Source: Brassicibacter mesophilus
GTDB taxonomy: Bacteria; Bacillota; Clostridia; Tissierellales; Proteiniboraceae
DNA: 33,408 nucleotides
Assembly: GCF_050433385.1 (NCBI RefSeq)
Contig: NZ_JBNPXI010000035.1
Location: forward strand, 1 to 33,408
Direction of reading: 5' to 3'
Shown here: positions 16,110-23,730 of the stretch, one piece after another
How positions within the stretch are numbered: the first letter of the stretch is position 1
Layout of the letters: each line of letters begins with the position of its first letter
Position numbers and translations under genes: made by a program
Notes under the pieces: generated by a model
Databases searched by the model: none
Told to the model about the DNA's origin: nothing
The model's input: only the letters and a program-made list of their open reading frames with translations

Positions 16110-16448
16110 TCACCTCTCTAATAATTGATATCTATTCCTATTATCTTTTTGAATAACTGATTGATCTAATAGAAACTCAATAACAGTATCACTAAATAAT
16201 CTTGCATCTTCGATCTGTGCTCGGCTCTTTGACCAAAATAGTGATGCCTTAGTGTCCTTTATAATATTTTCTATTTCTGTTTTAGAAAGACTACTTTTAT
16301 CCTTAAATCCATTTAGGATCTTTTTTTCACATTTTTTTAATAATAAACTATACAGTTCTTCTTGTTTTTTTTGTTTTTTAATATATCCCCAACTAATTAG
16401 AAACGCTACTGTAACTGCCATAAAGAGAATTTGAATGATTACCTTCAT
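16110..16448 (-). CDS. membrane-anchored hypothetical protein
   Basis: A 112-residue protein with one N-terminal membrane segment (IIQILFMAVTVAFLISWGYI, about 4-23) followed by a highly charged, helical cytoplasmic part (KKQKKQEELYSLLLKKCEKK and onward). I recognise no family. The start at 16448 has AGGAGG upstream; a longer frame would overlap the PqqD gene. It lies 10 bases after the PqqD-like gene and 7 bases before pepD, so all three are very likely co-transcribed. A membrane-docking or assembly role for the peptide-use operon is a guess. Confidence 0.7.
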   Translation of the reverse strand: MKVIIQILFMAVTVAFLISWGYIKKQKKQEELYSLLLKKCEKKILNGFKDKSSLSKTEIENIIKDTKASLFWSKSRAQIEDARLFSDTVIEFLLDQSVIQKDNRNRYQLLER

Positions 16449-16458
16449 ATAAATCCTC

Positions 16459-16794
16459 CTAAATCTCAATAAATTTGTTATTTTTAAGAATGTTAATATA
16501 AGTTCCGAAACGTTCATATAATGGCTCTACATCTTTACCAAATTCTGATTTTAATATCTCACATATTTCATAAGTTGTTTTTTCACCATCAATAGCTTTC
16601 CAAACGTAGCTGCCATATTCATCTAAATCAATTCGCATAACCTCTGGAGTCTTTGCAAAAAAACGTACAAGCTTGTCAAAAAAACCATTTCTGTCAATAA
16701 CAATTTGAACTTTCCCATTGTCTAATACTATCCATTTAACTTTTTCTACTCTTCTAGGAACCATTTCTAGAAAGTTCTTATTTTTCCTTCCCAT
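16459..16794 (-). CDS. PqqD-family peptide-recognition protein
   Basis: A 111-residue protein with a PqqD-like fold. The conserved core is IDLDEYGSYVWKAIDGEKTTYEICEILKSEFGKDVEPL, at about residues 56-95, matching the 'L.....xWxxidG.xt..eIa..l...f' pattern of PqqD and RiPP recognition elements. The N-terminal 50 residues are basic. PqqD proteins bind peptides for modifying enzymes, but here no radical SAM enzyme or precursor peptide is nearby; the neighbours are an OPT peptide transporter and a dipeptidase. The start is the ATG at 16794; the GTG six bases earlier is part of the GAGGTG ribosome site. Confidence 0.8.
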   Translation of the reverse strand: MGRKNKNFLEMVPRRVEKVKWIVLDNGKVQIVIDRNGFFDKLVRFFAKTPEVMRIDLDEYGSYVWKAIDGEKTTYEICEILKSEFGKDVEPLYERFGTYINILKNNKFIEI

Positions 16795-16810
16795 TTTCAC
16801 ACCTCTTTTT

Positions 16811-16839
16811 TTAAAAGTGGGGAGGAAATCTCCCCACTT
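16811..16839 (-). terminator. hairpin between OPT1 and the PqqD gene
   Basis: Ten-bp arms AAGTGGGGAG (16815-16824) and its complement (16830-16839) with a 5-base loop. On the minus strand TTTT follows, then As, so termination is probably partial and the downstream genes may be read by leak-through. Confidence 0.7.
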
Positions 16840-16858
16840 AGTTAAATTATATTATTTA

Positions 16859-18760
16859 TTATTCTGTTTTCTTGCCAATCGAGTACATATATAAGGACAA
16901 TGTTAATACAGCAAAGAATATTAGTGCACCTATTTGGCCAAGATCTATGCCCATATTTACATTTAATCCTACTACTGCAAATACAGCAAGTAAAATTCCA
17001 ATAAGCCCTTCACCTGCAATTAGACCTGAAGCATAGAGAATTCCTGAATCAATTTTGTCTTTAATTTTAGAGGAATCGTTTTCATCCTTTTTAAGTCTTT
17101 TATCCAAAATGCCTCTTATTATACCACCAACCATTATAGGTGTTGATAGATGAATTGGTAAATATAATCCTATTGCAATTGGTAATACCGGTAGCCCTAA
17201 AAGCTCTATAGCTACACCAATACCAATTCCTGTAAATATTAACGCCCATGGTAAATTACCACCCATAACACCCTCTATTACAAGACGCATCAAAGTTGCT
17301 TGAGGTGCTGGTAATTTGTCTGAGCCAAAACCCCATGCACTGTTTAATAATGTTAATACTCCACCAATAGCTAGTGCAGCAGCTACAGCTCCAATTAATT
17401 CACCAATCTGTTGCTTTTTCGGTGTAGCACCAACTAAAAAACCAGTTTTCAAGTCTTGTGACGTATCTCCTGCCATTGCTGCAATAATACATATAATTGC
17501 GCCAACAGTCAATGTTCCAATCATACCTGCATGACCGTCATTACCTGATGCCTTAAAAATAATAGCAGTAATAATTAAAGTAGCTATAGTCATACCAGAC
17601 ACAGGATTTGAAGAAGAACCTACCAAACCAACTATTCTTGAAGATACTGTTGCAAAGAAGAATCCGAAAATTGCTATTAATAATGCCCCAGTAAAGCCTA
17701 CTGGAATAATTGGTAGCATCATCATTACTAATATAATAACCAATGTACCTATCAATACCAATTTCATTGGGATATCTTGATCAACTCTATTAGAAGAGTT
17801 CCCACCAATACTGCTAGAATAGTCTTTCATTGCATCCTTGAAGGTTTGCGCTATCAATGGTAATGACTTAATTAAACTAAAAATACCACCAAAAGCAACC
17901 GCTCCAGCACCGATATATCTAATATAATAATCCCATATTTTTGTGTGGGTAAGTTCGCTAATTGGTACTGGTGCAGGGTACATAACAACATTGCCCATAG
18001 AGCCGATATTAGCAATCAATGGAATCAATCCGAACCATCCTATAACTGCCCCTGCAAGCATGTATGCAGATATCTTAGGACCAATAATGAACCCTACCCC
18101 TAGAAGTGCAGGTAATACATCTCCACCAATAGCAGCGCCCTTATAACCAGGGATTGTTGTTTCAACTTCACTAGGGAATAATCCTAAGCCATCTGTTATA
18201 AACTTATATAAGGCTCCAATACCAAGTCCAGTAAATGTTGTTTTAGCTTTAACACCACCTTCTTCACCAGCAAGAAGAACTTCAGCACATGCTGTACCTT
18301 CTGGATAAGGTAAAACTCCATGCTCTTTCACTATTAATGCTTTTCTCAATGGTATCATGAATAATACTCCAAGTATACCACCACAAAGAGCAATTGCTGT
18401 GATTGAAAGTAAGTTTGGTGCTCCCATATTCCATTGACTAGTCCAGATGTAAAGAGCTGGCAGTGTAAATATTGCTCCTGCTGCCAAAGACTCTCCTGCA
18501 GAGCCTATGGTTTGAACCATATTGTTTTCTAAAATTGATTCCTTCTTTAAAATTCCTCTGATGAATCCCATAGAAATTACTGCTGCTGGAATAGACGCAG
18601 AAATAGTCATACCAACCTTTAGTCCTAAGTACGCATTTGCACCTCCAAATACAACTGCTAAAAGAATACCAAGAATAATTGAGGTGACTGTAAATTCTGG
18701 AAGGATTTTATCCGAAGAAATAAACGGTTTAAATTCCTTTGCACTTTCACTTGTAGACAT
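16859..18760 (-). CDS. OPT family oligopeptide transporter (1)
   Basis: A 633-residue polytopic membrane protein of the bacterial OPT superfamily. Signature stretches: GLKVGMTISASIPAAVISMG (about 47-66), NNMVQTIGSAGESLAAGAIF (79-98), PYPEGTACAEVLLAGEEGG (151-169), and GDTSQDLKTGFLVGATPKKQQ near 430. Prokaryotic OPT proteins are proton-coupled oligopeptide or metal-chelate importers. AAGGGGG precedes the ATG. It is followed by the PqqD, membrane-anchored and pepD genes, so peptide uptake is favoured over metal-siderophore uptake. It is a close paralogue of the gene upstream at 19206-21095. Confidence 0.9.
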   Translation of the reverse strand: MSTSESAKEFKPFISSDKILPEFTVTSIILGILLAVVFGGANAYLGLKVGMTISASIPAAVISMGFIRGILKKESILENNMVQTIGSAGESLAAGAIFTLPALYIWTSQWNMGAPNLLSITAIALCGGILGVLFMIPLRKALIVKEHGVLPYPEGTACAEVLLAGEEGGVKAKTTFTGLGIGALYKFITDGLGLFPSEVETTIPGYKGAAIGGDVLPALLGVGFIIGPKISAYMLAGAVIGWFGLIPLIANIGSMGNVVMYPAPVPISELTHTKIWDYYIRYIGAGAVAFGGIFSLIKSLPLIAQTFKDAMKDYSSSIGGNSSNRVDQDIPMKLVLIGTLVIILVMMMLPIIPVGFTGALLIAIFGFFFATVSSRIVGLVGSSSNPVSGMTIATLIITAIIFKASGNDGHAGMIGTLTVGAIICIIAAMAGDTSQDLKTGFLVGATPKKQQIGELIGAVAAALAIGGVLTLLNSAWGFGSDKLPAPQATLMRLVIEGVMGGNLPWALIFTGIGIGVAIELLGLPVLPIAIGLYLPIHLSTPIMVGGIIRGILDKRLKKDENDSSKIKDKIDSGILYASGLIAGEGLIGILLAVFAVVGLNVNMGIDLGQIGALIFFAVLTLSLYMYSIGKKTE

Positions 18761-19205
18761 ATTCTATTCCCCCTTCTAAATATGTGCTAAATTAATAATT
18801 ATACTTTTATTCTCTGTTGACAAAGTGATCAATTTTGTCGAGAATATATATTATGTGTACACACATGTTGTTTAGAAGTACCTCTACGATAAAAATTATA
18901 ATAGTATTTTTCTAATAAATCAAATGAGAATATCAACCCTAAATTACTTAATTATACACGCGCTAACCTATTGAAATTATCTACCTAACTCAGTTAGGTG
19001 TTAAAACAAATACACAGCCTAACGATTGGTAGATTGTAAACTAAAGTCGCCACAGCCATTTTTTTGTAATATTTCGTTTAATAATCAATTAAGTACATTC
19101 TCATGACTAACAAGGGTTGTGAATATTTATGCATATATCCTTCTATTTTTGTATAAATATTTTTTTCGAAATGTTTATACAAAAATAGAGTCGCACAAGA
19201 CGACT
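18761..19205. other. 445-bp gene-free region between the two OPT genes
   Basis: It holds the OPT1 promoter, an inverted repeat GACAAA/TTTGTC (18819-18839) in the leader, a 17-bp palindrome ACCTAACT-C-AGTTAGGT (18983-18999) flanked by two more CTAAC copies (18963 and 19019), and the OPT2 terminator hairpins near 19143-19208. No T-box signature or open frame with a ribosome site was seen. Confidence 0.6.
18895..18923 (-). promoter_or_regulatory. promoter of OPT1
   Basis: Minus strand TTGATT (18918-18923), 17-bp spacer, TATAAT (18895-18900). The predicted leader is about 125 bases. Confidence 0.7.
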
Positions 19206-19208
19206 CTA
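19143..19208 (-). terminator. OPT2 terminator with a second overlapping stem
   Basis: First hairpin TAGAGTCG/CGACTCTA (19186-19193, 19201-19208) includes the OPT2 stop codon and is followed by ATTTTTG. A second perfect 15-bp stem (19143-19157 with 19174-19188) reuses the end of the first as its own 5' arm. Confidence 0.8.
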
Positions 19209-21095
19209 TTCTTCCACATTTTTAAATACTGACCAACGAAGCATCACATAAACAAGCGTGGCAAATATAATTATTGTACCAATCCATCCCAGATTAATCC
19301 CTACTGCAATAGATATATTTAACACTGCAAATAATGCAAATATAATTCCAATAACGCCTTCTCCGGCAATCATACCAGATGCAAAGAGTACCCCTGAATC
19401 TATTTTAAGCTTTCTTTCATAGTCATCGAAATCAAACCACTCTTTTTCAAGCAATCCTCTAATAATTCCGCCTGCAAAAATGATTGTTGAAAGATGAATT
19501 GGTAGGTATAAACCAATGGCAATAGGTAAAATCGGAAGCTGTAATACCTCTACCATGAGTCCGACTCCTATGCCTATAAAAATTAGAATCCACGGTAATT
19601 GACCCTCCATTACTCCTTCCACAACTAGCTTTATCAACGTTGCTTGAGGTGCTGGTAATTCAGGTGTACCAAATCCCCAAGCTGAATCTAATAATAACAA
19701 TATACTGCCTAAAACAATCCCAGTAGATATAACTCCTATCATCTCTCCAACTTGCTGCTTATATGGTGTAGCTCCAACTAGAAAGCCTGTCTTTAAATCT
19801 TGAGAAGTATCACCTGCCATTGCAATAATAATACATATAATAGACCCTATAGTAAAAACAGAAATAATAACACTTGGATTTACTGGTCCAACTCTTTTAT
19901 AAATCATTCCAGTCACCAATAAAGTTGCCATAGTCATACCAGAAATAGGATTAGATGAACTTCCAATTAAGCCAACAATCCTAGAAGATACTGTAGCAAA
20001 AAAATATCCGAAAACTATAACAATAATCGATCCTATCAATCCAAGCTTAATCACTGGAGTAACGGTTAATAAAAATCCAATAAATAGAATACCTAAAATC
20101 ACCGTAGAAAGTGGTAAATCTCTATCTGTTCTAATCATTGAATAATGATAGACCATTTCATTGTAGCCTCTTATAGTTTCCACAATAGTGCCATAAATTA
20201 AAGGTATTGATTTAATCAAAGCCAGTAATCCACCAAAAGCAACCGCTCCAGCACCAATATACCTGATATAGTAATTCCATATTCCCATATTATCTAATGA
20301 AGCAATTGAAGCATTGGCTGGAAAAACTACTAAATCTCCACCGAATGCAACAATCATTGGAATAAATATAACCCACCCAAGTATTGATCCTGCTAGCATG
20401 AATCCTGCTGTTCGCCTGCCTATAATAAATCCAACACCCAAAATTGCAGGTAAAAAGTCTCCCCCGATAGTTGCGGGAAAAGGCTTTGGAAATACATACT
20501 CTAGTCGAGATGGAAAAAGTTTAAAACCATCAGTCAATATTTTATATATGGCTCCGAGCCCCATACCTGCAAAAGTGGCCTTGGCTTTATCTCCGCCTTC
20601 TTCTCCAGCAAGAAGGACTTCAGCACAAGCAGAACCTTCTGGATATGGCAGATACCCGTGTTCTTTAACTATCAAAGCTTTTCTTAGAGGAATCATAAAT
20701 AAGACTCCTAGAAGTCCTCCAAATATATTAACTAAAATGATAAATCCCATACTTGGCAATCTGACATCTACACCCCTAGCCCACAAAAACATTGCAGGGA
20801 TTGTAAAAATTGCTCCTGCAGCCAAAGACTCTCCTGCAGATCCTATAGTTTGTACCATATTGTTTTCAAGTATTGAATCTCGTTTCATTAAGTAACGAGT
20901 TATACTCATTGAAACAACCGCTGCAGGTATTGATGCTGAAATAGTCATACCTACTTTTAATCCTAGATAGGCATTTACAGCACCAAAAATAACAGCTAAA
21001 ATGATTCCAGAAACAATTGAAGTTATTGTCAATTCTGGCAGGACAACGTTTGCAGATACAAACGGTTTGAAGGATTCATACTCATGTTTATTCAT
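19206..21095 (-). CDS. OPT family oligopeptide transporter (2)
   Basis: A 629-residue paralogue of the neighbouring OPT gene, clearly similar along its whole length: GLKVGMTISASIPAAVVSM near 46-64, ENNMVQTIGSAGESLAAGAI near 76-95, LPYPEGSACAEVLLAGEEGG near 148-167, and GDTSQDLKTGFLVGATPYKQQ near 430. Multiple membrane segments and no signal peptide. AAGGTG precedes the ATG. It sits downstream of a decayed Nudix-pyrophosphatase fragment and has its own terminator, so it is probably expressed separately from OPT1. Two adjacent OPT copies suggest different peptide ranges or conditions. Confidence 0.9.
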   Translation of the reverse strand: MNKHEYESFKPFVSANVVLPELTITSIVSGIILAVIFGAVNAYLGLKVGMTISASIPAAVVSMSITRYLMKRDSILENNMVQTIGSAGESLAAGAIFTIPAMFLWARGVDVRLPSMGFIILVNIFGGLLGVLFMIPLRKALIVKEHGYLPYPEGSACAEVLLAGEEGGDKAKATFAGMGLGAIYKILTDGFKLFPSRLEYVFPKPFPATIGGDFLPAILGVGFIIGRRTAGFMLAGSILGWVIFIPMIVAFGGDLVVFPANASIASLDNMGIWNYYIRYIGAGAVAFGGLLALIKSIPLIYGTIVETIRGYNEMVYHYSMIRTDRDLPLSTVILGILFIGFLLTVTPVIKLGLIGSIIVIVFGYFFATVSSRIVGLIGSSSNPISGMTMATLLVTGMIYKRVGPVNPSVIISVFTIGSIICIIIAMAGDTSQDLKTGFLVGATPYKQQVGEMIGVISTGIVLGSILLLLDSAWGFGTPELPAPQATLIKLVVEGVMEGQLPWILIFIGIGVGLMVEVLQLPILPIAIGLYLPIHLSTIIFAGGIIRGLLEKEWFDFDDYERKLKIDSGVLFASGMIAGEGVIGIIFALFAVLNISIAVGINLGWIGTIIIFATLVYVMLRWSVFKNVEE

Positions 21096-21105
21096 CTTAA
21101 CACCT

Positions 21106-21197
21106 TCTTATCATTTTATCTTGAAATGAAGCATTTATTACTACAGTCTTTAAAGCCTGCCCTTTTACTTGTACATTTTCTAAAGCTCTGCCCTCAT
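21106..21197 (-). pseudogene. N-terminal remnant of a Nudix-pyrophosphatase paralogue
   Basis: From the ATG at 21197 the minus strand reads MRAEL and then, allowing one inserted base after codon 5, LLENVQVKGQALKTVV and INASFQDKMI. This matches the first 30 residues of the intact Nudix gene at 21676-22422 (MKVELLEIGQVKEDDL, then ISALFKDKWI) at about half of the positions. Upstream DNA (21198-21281) also matches the leader of that gene. The fragment is frameshifted and ends before the Nudix box, so it is not functional. A stop codon and the OPT2 ribosome site follow directly. Confidence 0.7.
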
Positions 21198-21281
21198 AAA
21201 TATCTCAAAGTTAAAATATATAAAATTATACTACTATTTTTATTCTCCTTATTAAGTTTTTTTCCTTTATTATCTGTTAAG
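21194..21281. repeat. direct repeat copy 1 (leader of Nudix gene)
   Basis: About 85 bp similar by eye to 22419-22504; shared blocks include TCATAAATA, AGTTAAA, TATACTACTA, TTATTCTCCT and CTTTATTAT. Marks an old tandem duplication. Confidence 0.65.
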
Positions 21282-21627
21282 TTGATTGGAACAATTTTAT
21301 CATGTTAAATCTAAAACCATTTCCATCCATCATAGAGTTGTGCATATTAATCATTTCTTTTCTTCCTGTGAATCCCATCGTCCTTGACATATCTTCATAA
21401 TCATTTTCCTTCATGATCTCAAGCATCTCTTCATTTTCACATTCCTCATTATCAATATTATATGTTACAAGTCCTATGATTTTGTTATCCTCTAATGCTA
21501 CATACCCAGGTAGCAACTCCATATTATGAACCCTGCCCTTTACTACCATTATTCCTGAACCCCAATTATCTTTTATAAAATCAATAACATCCTTTTTTAA
21601 AGCACCATCTATTACTTTTATTTTCAT
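21277..21627 (-). CDS. truncated GNAT-like protein with an unrelated C-terminus
   Basis: A 116-residue protein. Residues 1 to about 64 resemble the start of a GNAT N-acetyltransferase: WGSGIMVVKGRVHNMELLPG and YVALEDNKIIGLVTYNI, followed by the strand ending CE. At that point GNAT proteins of this branch normally continue with the acetyl-CoA loop (xVSLDSxxxxxGIGxxL). Here the frame changes to a Met/Asn-rich tail, EEMLEIMKENDYEDMSRTMG and onward to FRFNMIKLFQST, which is not GNAT. The catalytic acetyl-CoA binding motif is therefore absent and the gene looks like a deletion chimera. GAGGAG precedes the ATG, so it could still be translated. Confidence 0.6.
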   Translation of the reverse strand: MKIKVIDGALKKDVIDFIKDNWGSGIMVVKGRVHNMELLPGYVALEDNKIIGLVTYNIDNEECENEEMLEIMKENDYEDMSRTMGFTGRKEMINMHNSMMDGNGFRFNMIKLFQST

Positions 21628-21675
21628 ATGCCATCCGCTCCTCTACATATCTCAAAAACTAATTCCCTTTTATCT

Positions 21676-22422
21676 CTAATACATAATGATTTCTGACTCA
21701 AAAAATCTCTCTTGAAATTCTGTTAGTGCTTTAATCTGATCCTTATTATACACATCTAACTCTCTACAGACCACTAACTTATCTTCATTATCGTTTTTAC
21801 GATGTATTATTGCAGCAACATATCCTTCATAGGATTTCAATGGCTCAAACTCACCTAGAATATAGGCATCTATTTCTTCTCCATCGCCTGAAATTGTATT
21901 AGGAAGATACCCATAGTTTATTGGATATATAAATCCATGTTTTTTATGCTTAGAACCTAATGGTCTGTCCATAACTACCTTAACTTTTTTTCCAAAATAT
22001 TCTCTTTTTATTTTCTCCCTTAAAGCTCTATTATGTAAAAAAGGCTGTATATCTGGGTATGTCAATTTTTCTGGCAACTTGTTAAATAATTCTACCTTTC
22101 CTATTTCTAGATCAGGTAAATCACCTAAATCCTTTATTTCTGCATAAAATAGTCTGCCATAAGATGATTCATCATCTCTTGTAACAGAATAATCGCATAT
22201 GGGTTCTATTTTAAAAGTCTTTGCTCCGGTTTCTTCAAATAATTCTCTTTTTGCAGTAGCATTAATATCTTCACCAATTTCCCTATGTCCACCTGGTATC
22301 TCCAATGTATCTCTTTCTTTATGTTTTACAAATATCCATTTATCTTTAAATAAAGCACTTATAACTGCAAATCTCAAATCATCTTCTTTCACCTGTCCAA
22401 TTTCTAAAAGTTCGACTTTCAT
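21676..22422 (-). CDS. Nudix hydrolase fused to inorganic pyrophosphatase
   Basis: A 248-residue two-domain protein. Residues 1-140 are a Nudix hydrolase with a complete Nudix box from G45 to A67 (G-x5-E51-x7-R59-E60-x2-E63-E64-x-G66). Residues 145-248 match a small soluble inorganic pyrophosphatase: VVMDRPLGSKHKKHG, YPINYGYLPNTISGDGEEID (D180, E182, D185 as metal ligands) and NDNEDKLVV (D211, D214, K215). Nudix enzymes cleaving nucleoside triphosphates release pyrophosphate, which the second domain would remove, pulling the reaction forward. GGAGG precedes the ATG. The nucleotide substrate is unknown; a MutT-like housecleaning role is the simplest guess. Confidence 0.85.
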   Translation of the reverse strand: MKVELLEIGQVKEDDLRFAVISALFKDKWIFVKHKERDTLEIPGGHREIGEDINATAKRELFEETGAKTFKIEPICDYSVTRDDESSYGRLFYAEIKDLGDLPDLEIGKVELFNKLPEKLTYPDIQPFLHNRALREKIKREYFGKKVKVVMDRPLGSKHKKHGFIYPINYGYLPNTISGDGEEIDAYILGEFEPLKSYEGYVAAIIHRKNDNEDKLVVCRELDVYNKDQIKALTEFQERFFESEIIMY

Positions 22423-22504
22423 AAATACCTCCGAGTTAAATGATATGAATCTATACTACTACTCTTATTCTCCTAATCAGCATTTTTCCCTTTATTATTT
22501 ATTA
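22419..22504. repeat. direct repeat copy 2 (leader of Nudix gene)
   Basis: Leader and ribosome-site region of the intact Nudix-pyrophosphatase gene, the better preserved partner of 21194-21281. Confidence 0.65.
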
Positions 22505-22572
22505 AATTTTTTGAAATAATTATATACTGTAATTTCTCAACATCTTTCTATTGTTTGTGTCTATATGTCGTG

Positions 22573-22618
22573 AAAATAAAAAGACACGTAATGAGGTTTT
22601 AAATCTGATTTACATGTC
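22573..22618 (-). terminator. terminator downstream of yjdF
   Basis: Arms at 22583-22591 and 22610-22618 (GACATGTAA with TTACGTGTC on the minus strand, one wobble), followed by TTTTTATTTT. It lies about 90 bases past the yjdF stop. Confidence 0.75.
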
Positions 22619-22709
22619 CTTATCAAGCATTTTTATTTTATTTTTAATAGATTTTTGTGCGCAGAAAGAATTTATTAAATAGAAGTCATATACCTTTTAT
22701 TGCAGTTTA

Positions 22710-23126
22710 TTAATGACCTCTACGTTTATCCTTCTTCTTTTTCTGTTTTAGCTCAAATTTTTGTCTTTGCTCTTCAATTTTCTTTTCTTTTGATTTCTTT
22801 TTCTTTTCTAATTTATTTATCTCATACTGGAGCTGTATTGCAAGCTGAGCCTTTGTTCCAACTCCTTTGTTTTCAATCTCTTTTCTTATTTTTCTCTGGA
22901 GTCTTTTAGGATTTATTTTTCTATCCTTTTTCTTTTCTATAGATATAGGACTAGAGAATTTTATATTATTGAATTCTTTTAGTATATAGTCATATACCTC
23001 ACAGTCTTTAGGTTCTGGACCAAATACAATTCTTGAAGCCTCGTATTCTTCATCATAGGTCCTTTCAAATATACCTATCCAAAAAGGCTCTTCAAATAAA
23101 ACTGTAAACTCACTACTTATTTTCAT
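22710..23126 (-). CDS. yjdF: YjdF family protein (DUF2992)
   Basis: A 138-residue YjdF/DUF2992 protein. The first 70 residues are the family core: FTVLFEEPFWIGIFERTYDE, ASRIVFGPEPKDCEVYDYIL. After IKF it becomes very basic and helical (EKKKDRKINPKRLQRKIRKE, then a KKKK/E-rich tail), with GVGTKAQLAIQLQYE in between, also typical. The protein's function is not established; the gene is commonly controlled by the yjdF azaaromatic riboswitch and may help cells tolerate such compounds. AGGAGG lies nine bases upstream of the ATG and can pair with a CCTCCT in the leader. Confidence 0.9.
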   Translation of the reverse strand: MKISSEFTVLFEEPFWIGIFERTYDEEYEASRIVFGPEPKDCEVYDYILKEFNNIKFSSPISIEKKKDRKINPKRLQRKIRKEIENKGVGTKAQLAIQLQYEINKLEKKKKSKEKKIEEQRQKFELKQKKKKDKRRGH

Positions 23127-23140
23127 TTTAAATACCTCCT

Positions 23141-23245
23141 GATAAACAATCCTAAATGGAGAATGGACGACCCCAGGAGGGAAGGCTACTGCTATCTATT
23201 ATTGATAGGTTCGGACTACCAACCGAAACTGTGTTTTTATCTCCA
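23141..23245 (-). ncRNA. yjdF (azaaromatic-sensing) riboswitch
   Basis: The 130-base minus-strand leader of yjdF contains AACACAGTTTCGGTTGG, the hairpin TTCGG...CCGAA, a CTATC/GATAG stem, and GCAGTAGCCTTCCCTCC, the arrangement I know for the yjdF motif RNA. CCTCCT at 23175-23180 is complementary to the ribosome site AGGAGG at 23135-23140, giving a direct route to translational control. A TATAAT (23252-23257, minus) lies just upstream. Borders are approximate. Confidence 0.78.
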
Positions 23246-23262
23246 TAATCTATTATATTGTC

Positions 23263-23580
23263 CTATTCATTATCATAAGCTTCTAATGCAATTGGAAGTG
23301 ATGAAGTTACGATATTACCTACTGCTGGTAAGCCTATTAATATAGCGCTTATTATTTCTTCCCTACTTGCACCATTCATCTTTGCCTGTTTTACATGAAA
23401 AGATATTCCACTTTCTAGTCTAGCTGCTGCTAAAACTGATATGTAAGCAAGTTCTTCTGTTTTTTTATCAAGTGCACTAGCAGCATCTAATTTTTGTACT
23501 GTTTCCATCCATGCTTTTGCATGTTCTGGTGCCTCATTCATAAAAGTCTGAAATGCATTACTAACTAAAGGTTTACTCAT
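23263..23580 (-). CDS. carboxymuconolactone decarboxylase family protein, cysteine-less
   Basis: A 105-residue CMD/AhpD-fold protein: helix with MNEAPEHAKAWMETVQKLD, then ALDKKTEELAYISVLAAARL, then the core SGISFHVKQAKMNGASREEI and SAILIGLPAVGNIVTSSLPI. In peroxidase-type members the core reads C-x2-C-x3-H; here both cysteines are replaced by serine (SGISFH) and only the histidine remains, so AhpD-like thiol peroxidase activity is not expected. Such cysteine-less clostridial members are of unknown function. AAGGAGA precedes the ATG. It follows the PadR gene and precedes the yjdF riboswitch promoter. Confidence 0.85.
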   Translation of the reverse strand: MSKPLVSNAFQTFMNEAPEHAKAWMETVQKLDAASALDKKTEELAYISVLAAARLESGISFHVKQAKMNGASREEIISAILIGLPAVGNIVTSSLPIALEAYDNE

Positions 23581-23644
23581 AATTAAAACATCTCCTTTAT
23601 AATATTATTTTTTGGTTATATTGTTGTTTTAAATACGTCCTAAA

Positions 23645-23679
23645 TTAAATCAATAAGTAACTTTTGCTTATTAATTTAA
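23645..23679 (-). terminator. AT-rich hairpin between padR and the CMD gene
   Basis: Thirteen-base arms (23645-23657, 23667-23679), one mismatch, 9-base loop; no strong T-run. Weak or partial terminator. Confidence 0.4.
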
Positions 23680-23704
23680 TGTTCTAGGTACATAATCAAC
23701 CTCC

Positions 23705-23730
23705 TAGCTATTATATATATAGAATAGCTA
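23705..23730. promoter_or_regulatory. palindrome at the padR stop, candidate PadR site 2
   Basis: TAGCTATT (23705-23712) and AATAGCTA (23723-23730) are inverted, 10 bp apart, and overlap the padR stop codon. The CTATT/AATAG half-sites match those in the padR promoter. Confidence 0.4.

Noticed and set aside
18761..19205. T-box or other known riboswitch upstream of OPT1
   Set aside because: No T-box sequence (AGGGTGGNACCGCG-like) or recognised aptamer; only simple palindromes.
20314..20895. Long plus-strand open frame (193 codons) opposite OPT2
   Set aside because: Lies entirely antisense to a clear OPT gene, has no ribosome site, and its Pro/Ser-rich translation is the usual shadow of membrane-protein codons.
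21106..22504. Insertion sequence or composite transposon between the direct repeats
   Set aside because: No transposase and no terminal inverted repeats; the repeats are coding leader sequence, so tandem duplication explains them better.
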